Shown here: in pieces, positions 44,568-52,362 of the stretch
How positions within the stretch are numbered: the stretch's first letter is position 1
Layout of the letters: the number at the start of each line of letters is the position of its first letter
Assembly: GCF_034424315.1 (NCBI RefSeq)
Contig: NZ_CP139972.1
Span: forward strand, 7,944,501 to 8,008,500
Direction: 5' to 3'
DNA from: Chitinophaga sancti
GTDB lineage: Bacteria; Bacteroidota; Bacteroidia; Chitinophagales; Chitinophagaceae
DNA length: 64,000 bases
Position numbers and translations under genes: made by a program
The notes under the pieces: model-generated
Database searches by the model: none
The model's input: only the letters and a program-made list of their open reading frames with translations
What the model was told of the DNA's origin: nothing

Positions 44568-45851
44568 TTATGCATTCATTTCAGTTGCCCACTTATCCCT
44601 GTCATCAGGGCTAAACTTCCAGGGGGCCATGTTATTTTCTATATTACTAAACATCATGTTCCACTCCTGGGGTGCACTGGATTCTTCCATCACCAGGTGC
44701 CGGCGGAGTTGTAAGATGATATGCAGTGGGTTTATACTTACCGGGCATTCCTGTACGCAGGCATTACAGCTGGTACAAGCCCGCAGTTCTTCTTCCGAAA
44801 TATAGTCGCGCAGCAGGGTCTTACCAGCAGTATTTCCCAGTTTCCCTATTTCTTCCGCACGGTCACGGGTATCCATCATGATCTTGCGGGGAGAAAGTTT
44901 TTTGCCTGTAAGGTTGGCCGGGCAGGCGGCTGTGCAGCGACCACATTCCGTACAACTATAGGCATCCAGGATATTCTTCCAGGTAAGATCGGGTACATCT
45001 TTCGCCCCAAACTTTGGCATCTCTGCAGACGCGGGTTCCGTAGCCGCCAGCTCCGGTTGCAGCATCAGGCTCACTTCTTTTTGCACGGCAGGCATATTCT
45101 CCATCTTCCCCCTTGGCCGGAGATCACTGAAGTAAGCATTCGGAAATGCCAGGATAATATGCAGGTGCTTTGAATACGGCAGGTAATTCAGGAAAGCCAG
45201 GATGCCCAGGATATGCAACCACCAGCAGCCACGTTCAATGGCTTCCAGGGTAAGGGGAGAGAGCCCCTCAAAAGCAGGTCTGAATGCCCCGGATATCCAG
45301 AATGGCCCTACGTTGGGATGAAGGGCCTGATCGGCAGTATTCATGGTCAGGAACAGCAGCATCAGCACGATTTCCGTAACCAGGATATAATTGGCATCTG
45401 ACTTCGGCCAGCCATCCAGTTCATGCATGGCCAGTCTGCGTACATGAATAATATTACGCCTGACCAGGAAAACAACACATCCACTGATGACCAGTACTGC
45501 CAGTGCCTCAAAGCTCCCCACCAATACGGGGTATAATGCGCCTGAGAAGGGCATAAAGAGGCGGTGGGTACCCAGTATCCCATCCAGGATAATTTCGAGT
45601 ACCTCCATATTGATAATCAGGAAACCGGCATACACGAAGATGTGTAATACGGCCACCAAAGGCTTGCGGAACATTTTTTTCTGCCCAAAGGCGAGGAGAA
45701 GTACATTTTTCCAACGTAGATCGGGGTGATCATTCAACGATATATCTCTTCCAAGCAAAATATTAAGCCTGATCTGCCTGGCTTTGCGGTAAAAGAGGAA
45801 CACAGCAATGGCGAAGGCAAATACAAACAGGATTTCCTGAATTATATGCAT
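44568..45851 (-). CDS. Membrane-bound 4Fe-4S protein (HdrC-like)
   Basis: 427-aa membrane protein. The N-terminal ~270 residues have about five or six transmembrane helices with conserved histidines (several could bind heme). The C-terminal part is a two-cluster ferredoxin domain: CTECGRCTAACP and CTSCNACVQECP, each C-x2-C-x2-C-x3-C-P. This is the layout of HdrE/HdrC-type fusion subunits that move electrons between the quinone pool and cytoplasmic Fe-S partners. It is followed by the CCG-domain gene in the same operon. Confidence 0.88.
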   Translation of the reverse strand: MHIIQEILFVFAFAIAVFLFYRKARQIRLNILLGRDISLNDHPDLRWKNVLLLAFGQKKMFRKPLVAVLHIFVYAGFLIINMEVLEIILDGILGTHRLFMPFSGALYPVLVGSFEALAVLVISGCVVFLVRRNIIHVRRLAMHELDGWPKSDANYILVTEIVLMLLFLTMNTADQALHPNVGPFWISGAFRPAFEGLSPLTLEAIERGCWWLHILGILAFLNYLPYSKHLHIILAFPNAYFSDLRPRGKMENMPAVQKEVSLMLQPELAATEPASAEMPKFGAKDVPDLTWKNILDAYSCTECGRCTAACPANLTGKKLSPRKIMMDTRDRAEEIGKLGNTAGKTLLRDYISEEELRACTSCNACVQECPVSINPLHIILQLRRHLVMEESSAPQEWNMMFSNIENNMAPWKFSPDDRDKWATEMNA

Positions 45852-45914
45852 ACATCAGATTTGACAGTTGCAATGTAAGGAAAAAGGTATAAAGAACTAT
45901 CAAAGCTCCCTGAT

Positions 45915-46069
45915 GATACCTGTGAAGATCCGGTCCTTTATTAACACTATAATGATACTAAAATATCACGAGAAGGTCACTTCAATATCTCCTGGATATA
46001 GAGGTGACCTTCTCGTGTACTTATAGTGAACTTGTAATGTAACAGATGAAGCGAATCTTCACAGGTATC
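45915..46069. repeat. 155-bp nested inverted repeat
   Basis: Outer arms are 15 bp (GATACCTGTGAAGAT at 45915-45929 with its complement at 46055-46069). A middle pair is CACTATAA/TTATAGTG (45945-45952, 46021-46028). The inner arm is 14 bp perfect (CACGAGAAGGTCAC at 45967-45980 with 46004-46017), extending to ~23 bp with two mismatches. It fills most of the 333-bp spacer between the Fe-S genes and the divergent phosphoribosyltransferase gene. It looks like a MITE or a structured RNA; no gene is seen in the spacer. Confidence 0.65.
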
Positions 46070-46184
46070 TTAAAGGCATTCACCCGGTCTTACCCGGAGA
46101 TGACCAATACATTGCCCCGAATCTATCCCGGCATTTCACCATAGCTAAAAAATCCCTACTTTTATCCCTTCAATTTATTTTGAC

Positions 46185-46682
46185 ATGGAATCAAAGAATG
46201 TAATCCTCACCCAGGATGTGATCGATAAAAAAATCAAACGTATTGCTTACGAGATCTATGAGCATAACAGTGAAGAGCCGGAAATTATCCTGGCAGGGAT
46301 CTGGGATAGGGGAACAATTCTCGCTGAAAAAATAGCGGCTATCCTGAAGGAGATTTCTCCCATTAAGATTAAAATGATCGAATTGAAACTGGATAAGCAG
46401 CATCCCGATGCTGTTCAAATCTCAGAAGCACTGGATTTCAACGGAAAAGTAATTATAATGGTAGATGATGTGGCTAATTCAGGCAGAACGATGCTATATG
46501 CCCTGAAGCCTTTGCTGGAGTTTTTACCTAAGAAGATTCAAACGGCGGTACTGGTGGATCGTAAGCATAAGTCTTTCCCGCTGTCAGTGGATTTTGTGGG
46601 TTATTCCTTATCTACCACTTTGCAGGAGATGGTGATGGTAGATGTAGTGGGAGAGGAGATCTATTCTGCGTATTTACAATAA
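46185..46682 (+). CDS. Phosphoribosyltransferase-fold protein (PyrR-like)
   Basis: 165-aa type I PRTase fold protein. The PRPP-binding loop is clear at 93-102 (VDDVANSGRT), and the preceding strands (IILAGIWDRGTILAEKI, IKMIELKLD) match the PyrR/hypoxanthine-PRTase group. It may act in nucleobase salvage or regulate pyrimidine genes as PyrR does. No pyrimidine gene is close, so the role is uncertain. It is a single gene followed by an inverted-repeat element that probably terminates it. Confidence 0.85.
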   Translation: MESKNVILTQDVIDKKIKRIAYEIYEHNSEEPEIILAGIWDRGTILAEKIAAILKEISPIKIKMIELKLDKQHPDAVQISEALDFNGKVIIMVDDVANSGRTMLYALKPLLEFLPKKIQTAVLVDRKHKSFPLSVDFVGYSLSTTLQEMVMVDVVGEEIYSAYLQ

Positions 46683-46702
46683 GTACAAATAGTATAAATA
46701 AA

Positions 46703-46809
46703 GAGGTTGTTTCAAAAGTAATTTGAAGGCGGTGAGGTTCTAATTAATAAAAACGCTCTCCTTCAGATTTCCGGATTGAACCCGGAAATTACTTTTGGAA
46801 CAACCTCTT
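46703..46809. repeat. Inverted-repeat element, copy B (~107 bp), opposite orientation to copy A
   Basis: Ends: AGAGGTTGTTTCAAAAGTAA on the left, and on the right a sequence whose complement begins AGAGGTTGTTCCAAAAGTAA. Its reverse complement aligns over its whole length with the element at 1873-1982. As in copy A, it lies between two convergent genes (the phosphoribosyltransferase and phosphohexomutase genes). Confidence 0.75.
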
Positions 46810-46815
46810 GTGGTT

Positions 46816-48540
46816 TTATTTCAGTTTCATATCCTGGATGATCTGCTGGATCTTGGCATCCAGTGCTTTCGTAGCCGCATCAAATCCTGCTGCGTTTTCC
46901 AGTTTCTGGTTCACGCTGAAGTAGAATTTGATCTTAGGTTCGGTACCGGATGGACGTGCGGAGATCTTGCTGCCATCTTCCAGTACAAACTGCAGTACGT
47001 TTGACTTAGGCAGGGTGATAGGTTTCACCTCACCGGTCTTCAGGTTTTTCACCTGTTGTAACTGGTAGTCGTAAGTAGTCACTACTGGCACACCAGCGAT
47101 AGTAGCAGGTGGGTTTTCGCGGTAGCCCTTCATCATATCAGCAATTTCGTCCGCACCTTTCATTCCTTTCTTGGTGATAGAGATCAGGCTCTCCTTATAA
47201 TATCCATATTTTATATAGATGTCGATCAGTTGCTGGTAGAGGGTACGACCCTGGCCTGCAGCCACAGCGGCCATTTCACAAATGAGTGCTACGGAAGCAA
47301 TGGCATCCTTATCACGTACATTGTCGCCGATCATATAGCCATAAGACTCTTCACCACCACAAATGAAATGCTCTTTGCCTTCTTTGGCACGGATCAGTTC
47401 AGCGATCCATTTGAAACCAGTAAGTACATTATAGCAGTTTACATTGTTTTTAGCAGCAAATACGTCGATCAGGTCGGAGGTCACCACTGTTTTACATACG
47501 TAATCAGTTGCACCTGCCAGTCCTTTTGCACGACGGCCTTCTATAATATAATTGAAGAGCAGTACGGCTGTCTGGTTACCATTCAAGAGGATCCATTCTC
47601 CTTTCAGGTCTTTTACAGCAATACCTACACGGTCAGAATCAGGGTCAGTACCCAGCAGGATGGCTGCATCCAGTTCTTTCGCTTTCTTCAGGCCAATGCT
47701 CATGGCTTCGGATTCTTCCGGGTTAGGATACACCACGGTAGGGAAGTTACCGTTCGGGGTAGCCTGTTCTTCTACCACATGTACATTGGTAAAGCCAAAG
47801 CGTTTCAGTGTTTCAGGCACCAGGGTAATACCGGTACCATGAATAGGCGTATATACGATTTTGAGATCTTTCTGTGCGGCAATTGCTTCAGGCTGAATGC
47901 TCAGGCCTTTCAGCATCTGCAGGTAAGCTTCGTCAATTTCAGTGCCGATGGGGTGGATGTTCGCTTCGCCGCCGGACCATTTCACTTCATCTACGGAGTT
48001 GATCTTCTCTACTTCGCGGATTACGTTCTTGTCGTGAGGAGGAATCAGCTGAGCGCCATCGTTCCAGTAAGCTTTATAGCCGTTATATTCTTTAGGATTA
48101 TGCGATGCTGTAAGTACGATACCACCTTTACATTTGAGATGACGGATGGTGAACGATAGCTCCGGAGTAGGGCGGAGGCTTTCGAAGAGGTATACTTTGA
48201 TACCATTTGCAGCCATAACGTTGGCAGCCACTTCGGCAAAGAAACGGCTGTTATTGCGACTATCATGTGCAATCGCGATACTGATTTCATCCGTGAAAGC
48301 CTGTTTCAGGTAGTTGGCAAAACCCTGGGTAGCCATACCTACCGTGTACCTGTTCATACGGTTAGTACCTACACCCATGATACCGCGGAGACCGCCCGTA
48401 CCAAATTCCAGGTTACGGTAGAAGGCATCAGCCAGTTCATCGGGGTTTTCCTGCTGCAATTTTTTGATGGCGGATACCGTCTCCGCATCAAACTGGCCGT
48501 TCAGCCATTGTGATACCTTACTTTCAATTACATTATCCAT
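46816..48540 (-). CDS. Phosphoglucomutase / phosphomannomutase
   Basis: 574-aa alpha-D-phosphohexomutase that moves phosphate between C1 and C6 of hexoses. I chose ATG at 48540 (MDNVIESK); a TTG at 48579 would add 13 residues with no family support. The phospho-serine is S146 in VLTASHNPKEYNG, the metal loop is GTDPDSDR, the sugar-binding loop is GGEESYGYM, and the phosphate-binding C-terminal loop is ARPSGTEPKIK. The size and the early GTGGLRGIMGVGTNRMN motif fit the long PgcA/PGM2-like group. Monocistronic. Confidence 0.94.
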   Translation of the reverse strand: MDNVIESKVSQWLNGQFDAETVSAIKKLQQENPDELADAFYRNLEFGTGGLRGIMGVGTNRMNRYTVGMATQGFANYLKQAFTDEISIAIAHDSRNNSRFFAEVAANVMAANGIKVYLFESLRPTPELSFTIRHLKCKGGIVLTASHNPKEYNGYKAYWNDGAQLIPPHDKNVIREVEKINSVDEVKWSGGEANIHPIGTEIDEAYLQMLKGLSIQPEAIAAQKDLKIVYTPIHGTGITLVPETLKRFGFTNVHVVEEQATPNGNFPTVVYPNPEESEAMSIGLKKAKELDAAILLGTDPDSDRVGIAVKDLKGEWILLNGNQTAVLLFNYIIEGRRAKGLAGATDYVCKTVVTSDLIDVFAAKNNVNCYNVLTGFKWIAELIRAKEGKEHFICGGEESYGYMIGDNVRDKDAIASVALICEMAAVAAGQGRTLYQQLIDIYIKYGYYKESLISITKKGMKGADEIADMMKGYRENPPATIAGVPVVTTYDYQLQQVKNLKTGEVKPITLPKSNVLQFVLEDGSKISARPSGTEPKIKFYFSVNQKLENAAGFDAATKALDAKIQQIIQDMKLK

Positions 48541-48722
48541 AAAAATATTGGGTTTGTCTGAAAATTGTGTCAGAAACAAGATTGTAAAATAAAGGATAAA
48601 TCCTGAATTATGGGCCTACAATTTGGCCCCGGAGAGAGGGATTTGCAATTATTGCACCATATTCAACTGATATGGGGATAAATAGAAATTCCCATACATG
48701 GCTGAAAATTGGGGGTATTAAT

Positions 48723-48730
48723 TACTTTTG
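48723..48730 (+). promoter_or_regulatory. Promoter -7 element (TACTTTTG) abutting the pcm start
   Basis: It matches TAnnTTTG and ends 5 nt before the ATG at 48736. This supports the later ATG start and predicts a leaderless transcript. Confidence 0.6.
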
Positions 48731-48735
48731 CGGGT

Positions 48736-49392
48736 ATGAGGCGGTATGAAGATTCCTATAAACAAAAAGGATTACGCAAGCAACTGGTGGATAGTATCCT
48801 GCAAAAAGGCATAACTGATCAAAGTGTTTTAGCGGCTATCAACAATATTCCCCGGCATTATTTCCTGGATACAGCATTCGAAAGCATTGCTTATGAGGAT
48901 AGGGCATTCCCCATCGGGGAGGGGCAGACTATATCCCAGCCTTACACGGTTGCTTACCAGACACAATTGCTGGAAATCAAGCCATTCGAGAAGGTGCTGG
49001 AAATAGGTACCGGTAGTGCCTACCAGGCTTGTGTACTGGCAGAGCTGAAAGCGATGGTGTTCACCATTGAGCGCCAGAAACGCCTGTTTGACCTGGTGAA
49101 ATTGTTTCCTTTTAAAGCAAAGTATCCGAATCTCCGCTTCTTTTATGGGGATGGGTATGAGGGGCTTCCTACTTATGCGCCTTTTGATAAGGTGCTGGTA
49201 ACGGCAGCGGCGCCTATGATCCCGGAAAAGCTCCTGCAGCAGATGAAGGTGGGTGGTAAGATGGTGATCCCTGTCGGTGGGCAGGAGGTGCAGCGGATGC
49301 TGCGGATTACCAAGGTGAGTGAGGGCGATTTTGAGCAGGAGATGTTTGATAATTTCTCCTTTGTGCCGATGCTGGCAGGGAAAAAAGCGTGA
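48736..49392 (+). CDS. pcm: Protein-L-isoaspartate O-methyltransferase
   Basis: 218-aa SAM-dependent enzyme that repairs damaged isoaspartyl residues in proteins. The start at ATG 48736 (MRRYEDSYKQ) is preferred over an upstream TTG at 48709, because the -7 promoter element lies between them. Motifs are clear: AFPIGEGQTISQPYTVA in the substrate-binding region, VLEIGTGSAYQACVLA (SAM motif I), and VLVTAAAPMIPEKLLQQ. Length is typical. It is convergent with the receptor gene that follows. Confidence 0.95.
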   Translation: MRRYEDSYKQKGLRKQLVDSILQKGITDQSVLAAINNIPRHYFLDTAFESIAYEDRAFPIGEGQTISQPYTVAYQTQLLEIKPFEKVLEIGTGSAYQACVLAELKAMVFTIERQKRLFDLVKLFPFKAKYPNLRFFYGDGYEGLPTYAPFDKVLVTAAAPMIPEKLLQQMKVGGKMVIPVGGQEVQRMLRITKVSEGDFEQEMFDNFSFVPMLAGKKA

Positions 49393-49445
49393 TAAGGAGG
49401 TAGAACCAGGCCTTTTGTGATGCTTTTAAACTATCCTATGTGGGT

Positions 49446-51887
49446 CTATAACCTGCCGTTCTGTGGCTTTTTATCCTCAATTTCCGGCGTTTCTTCCTGG
49501 TCTTCCTGTTTCTTCTTTCTTTTGAACAAGTTAGGATCCATCTTTCCAAAACGGTAACGGATATTCAACCTGATAAAACGGGTCATCCTTTTACGGCTGT
49601 AGTCCTGGATAAAGGCTTCGGTTTCGTAATGGGAACTGTATTGTTGTGTATTCAGGATATCTGAGATATTGAGGGAGATGGCCAATGCATTGTTTTTCAG
49701 CATTTCTTTCCGCACGCCCATGTCAATGCCATTCATGGCCTTGAAGGTACCCTGTGGCTGTACGCGGGGAGAGCGGTAATGAGCGTTCAGCTGGATATTA
49801 AAACGGCCGGGCAGGCGGCAATTGGAGTTCACATTGATGCCCCAGGAGAAATATTCATTGCTGATGGTGGCACCTGTCAGTTTACTATATTCCAGGTTTA
49901 AGTTACTCGATACATTCCAGCCCTTGAGAATGTGGAGGTTGTATGTAAAGTTCGCGCCCCAGTCTTTGTCAGTCGCCAGGTTCATGGGTTTGGTTGTGGT
50001 AATGCCGGTGGTGGTATCCAGTACGCTGATGCGGTCAATATCGTCATTGGCCTGGGAGTAGTACACGCCTGTGTTCAGGAAATCTTTGGAACCCGGGTAA
50101 TACCTGGAGTAGTTCGTTTCGAATTTATGTGTGAGCGAAGGGCGTAAAGCCGGGTTGCCGACACGGATATTTTGCGGGTCTGAGTTGTTCACGTAGGGGA
50201 GGAGCTGGTCGAAATTAGGCCGGTCTATCCTGGTAGAATAGTTGAAAATCAGGCTTTGATCCTGGTTATGCGGCAGGTTGTATTTCAGGAACAGGCTCGG
50301 AAATACGTTGAAGAATTTATTATCGACAGAAGTATCCTTTGTGTAGGAGTAGCCATTGAGATAAGCTTGTTCTACCCGGGTGCCGACCATATACCCCAGG
50401 TTACCAATGGCATTCGATACATTGACGTAGGCGCCGTAGATGTCTTCCCTGTAGTAATAGGTATTGGAGAGCAGGCCACTGGTTTCGTATTGCATGGAAT
50501 CCCAGTCATACACCTGCGCGTTATAATCATTATTGTTGTTGCGTAAAGTGATCTTAGCCCCGGTTTCGAATTTCCCTTTTTTGCCGAAAGGCGTGGAGTA
50601 ATCTGTCTGGATGTTCCAGAATTTGTTCCGGGAGCGGCCTGTATTGGCTTGCTGATCAGGATGGGAGGCGGTATTGTAATTGGTAAAATAGTTACTGTGA
50701 CTGTTGCCTTTGTTATTGCTAAAGCTTACATAGGCGGTCCATTCTTCATTCTGGCGACTGGTAGTGTGCCTGAAATTGAAGCTGGTATTATTATTTGGAT
50801 TGTTATTGCCGCTGGTATTATGGCGTTCTCCTGATTTAAGCGGGTTTTTGGTCTGGCCGAGGTAATCCAGTAAAATATTGTCTTCGCTATTGCCCTGGCT
50901 GCTGCTAAAGCCTTCGGAGAGGGTGAAGGTATTGTAGTCATCGAGGTAATAGTCAAGGCCAATACGGCCACCATTCTGGTGACTGGTGTTTTTATTATGA
51001 CTATCCTGTGAAAAGAACCAGGTGCCGGCGGTATCGGCTGTCAGGTTTTGGCGGTAGCTGTAACCTGAGCCGGTGGCAGATTCGTAGCGGCCATTGTAGT
51101 TGCCAAAGAAATTGAATTTCTTCAGTCTCAAGCTGGCATTGGCTGTTCCATTCACCTGGCCCCTGGTGGCGAGGCCGGCATTGAACATCACATTGTAGCC
51201 GATGGCTTTATCTTTTTTCAGGATGATGTTGATGATTCCTCCGCCGCCATTGGCTTCGAATTTAGCGGAGGGGTTGTTGATCACTTCTACCCTGTCAATT
51301 GTTTCTGCGGGGAGCATTTGCAGGGCGGTCTTTGCATCTCCGAAAGGGGAGGGTTTGCCGTCTACATAAATGGTCACGCTTTTGCCACGGAGGGTAACGT
51401 TGTCGTCTATATCAACATCTACGCTGGGAATATTTTTTAGTATATCAGTACCCGTGCCTCCTTCGGCAGTTACGAAAGCGCCGGCATCAAAAACCTGGCG
51501 GTCTATCTGCATGGAGAAGGCGGGTTTTTGGGATTTGATTTCGACGGTAGCGAGGACTTTGCCTGTGGGGGTAAGTTTGAGGGTGCCTATGGGTTTAAGA
51601 TTGGTAATGTGTTTATAAAGATTATCGTAACCCATGAAGGAGATACGGAGGATGTAGTTGCCGGGATGGATGGTGGGGAATGAAAAGGAGCCATCGGGTT
51701 TGGTGTACATACCGGTGAGTACGGAGGAATCGTTTTCCTGTAGGATGACTACGGAGGCGTATTCCACGGGTTTGCCGGTGCTGGCGTCTACGGCTTTGCC
51801 TGTGAGGCTGTTGGTTGATTGGGCTTGTACAGAAATATAACAGGTGGCCAGGACCGCTGTTATGAGTATTAACACGGAATTCCGCAT
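49446..51887 (-). CDS. Outer-membrane beta-barrel receptor (TonB-type, OMP_b-brl_3-like)
   Basis: 813-aa outer-membrane protein. The signal peptide (residues 1-22, ending VQAQ) is followed by a carboxypeptidase-regulatory-like domain (about 25-105: LTGKAVDASTGKPVEYASVV), a plug domain (about 130-220, with TGTDILKNIPSVDVD and VEVINNPSAKFEANGGGG) and a barrel. It ends with a basic, acidic tail (FKRKKKQEDQEETPEIEDKK), unusual because barrels normally end on an aromatic strand (here FRLNIRYRFGKMD). No SusD partner is adjacent. The ligand is unknown. It is upstream of tRNA-His with 165 bp between. Confidence 0.9.
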   Translation of the reverse strand: MRNSVLILITAVLATCYISVQAQSTNSLTGKAVDASTGKPVEYASVVILQENDSSVLTGMYTKPDGSFSFPTIHPGNYILRISFMGYDNLYKHITNLKPIGTLKLTPTGKVLATVEIKSQKPAFSMQIDRQVFDAGAFVTAEGGTGTDILKNIPSVDVDIDDNVTLRGKSVTIYVDGKPSPFGDAKTALQMLPAETIDRVEVINNPSAKFEANGGGGIINIILKKDKAIGYNVMFNAGLATRGQVNGTANASLRLKKFNFFGNYNGRYESATGSGYSYRQNLTADTAGTWFFSQDSHNKNTSHQNGGRIGLDYYLDDYNTFTLSEGFSSSQGNSEDNILLDYLGQTKNPLKSGERHNTSGNNNPNNNTSFNFRHTTSRQNEEWTAYVSFSNNKGNSHSNYFTNYNTASHPDQQANTGRSRNKFWNIQTDYSTPFGKKGKFETGAKITLRNNNNDYNAQVYDWDSMQYETSGLLSNTYYYREDIYGAYVNVSNAIGNLGYMVGTRVEQAYLNGYSYTKDTSVDNKFFNVFPSLFLKYNLPHNQDQSLIFNYSTRIDRPNFDQLLPYVNNSDPQNIRVGNPALRPSLTHKFETNYSRYYPGSKDFLNTGVYYSQANDDIDRISVLDTTTGITTTKPMNLATDKDWGANFTYNLHILKGWNVSSNLNLEYSKLTGATISNEYFSWGINVNSNCRLPGRFNIQLNAHYRSPRVQPQGTFKAMNGIDMGVRKEMLKNNALAISLNISDILNTQQYSSHYETEAFIQDYSRKRMTRFIRLNIRYRFGKMDPNLFKRKKKQEDQEETPEIEDKKPQNGRL

Positions 51888-52003
51888 GATAGCATAGAAA
51901 GTTGAGACCGCAACAAATATATTGGGAGTGGAGGGGAATAGGGGGTGGAATGTGATGAAAGGTAGGGAATCGGGGTGTGAGGGAGAAAAAAGTTGTTAAA
52001 AAA

Positions 52004-52036
52004 TTTGGAAGATGAAAATTGTTTTCCTTATCTTTG
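52004..52036 (+). promoter_or_regulatory. tRNA-His promoter
   Basis: A -33 TTTG (52004-52007) and -7 TATCTTTG (52029-52036) are separated by 21 nt, matching the Bacteroidota consensus, and sit just before tRNA-His. Confidence 0.7.
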
Positions 52037-52052
52037 CAATCCCAATTCAAAC

Positions 52053-52127
52053 GGTGGTTGTAGCTCAGTTGGTTAGAGCACCAGATTGTGGTTCTGGGGG
52101 TCGTGGGTTCGAACCCCATCATCCACC
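52053..52127 (+). tRNA. tRNA-His (anticodon GTG)
   Basis: A cloverleaf with the extra 5' G (G-1 at 52053 pairing with C127), typical of tRNA-His. Anticodon loop TTGTGGT, anticodon stem CCAGA/TCTGG, T arm GTGGG/CCCAT with loop TTCGAAC. The acceptor stem GTGGTTG/CATCCAC has a T-T mismatch at the fifth pair. CCA is not encoded. A strong terminator follows. Confidence 0.93.
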
Positions 52128-52146
52128 CTAACGGGAATATCCCTTG

Positions 52147-52176
52147 AAAGGGCTTCTGTATACAGAAGCCCTTTTT
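52147..52176 (+). terminator. Terminator of tRNA-His
   Basis: A perfect palindromic stem (AAAGGGCTTCTGTA at 52147-52160 with its complement at 52161-52174) is followed by T residues at 52175-52176 and a T-rich stretch. Confidence 0.9.
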
Positions 52177-52362
52177 GTTTTATTTTCAATGTGTTATGAA
52201 CAACGGATCAAGTTGAACAACCCACATCATTTTTTTTATTAATAATGATCACTATTTTTGTTCCATTGTTTATCAATTAACCTGGTATGTAAAATTTCAT
52301 ATACCCGACAAACAGGAACACATAATTTCTCTAACCCGTTATCATCTATACCCGTTATCATT

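Noticed and set aside
47230..48159. 309-codon plus-strand frame
   Set aside because: Opposite to the phosphohexomutase gene, whose motifs are intact; composition is not protein-like.
52258..52362. N-terminal extension of the 1502-aa YD protein
   Set aside because: The extension has no signal peptide or family-like sequence, while the ATG at 52363 begins a clear signal peptide.
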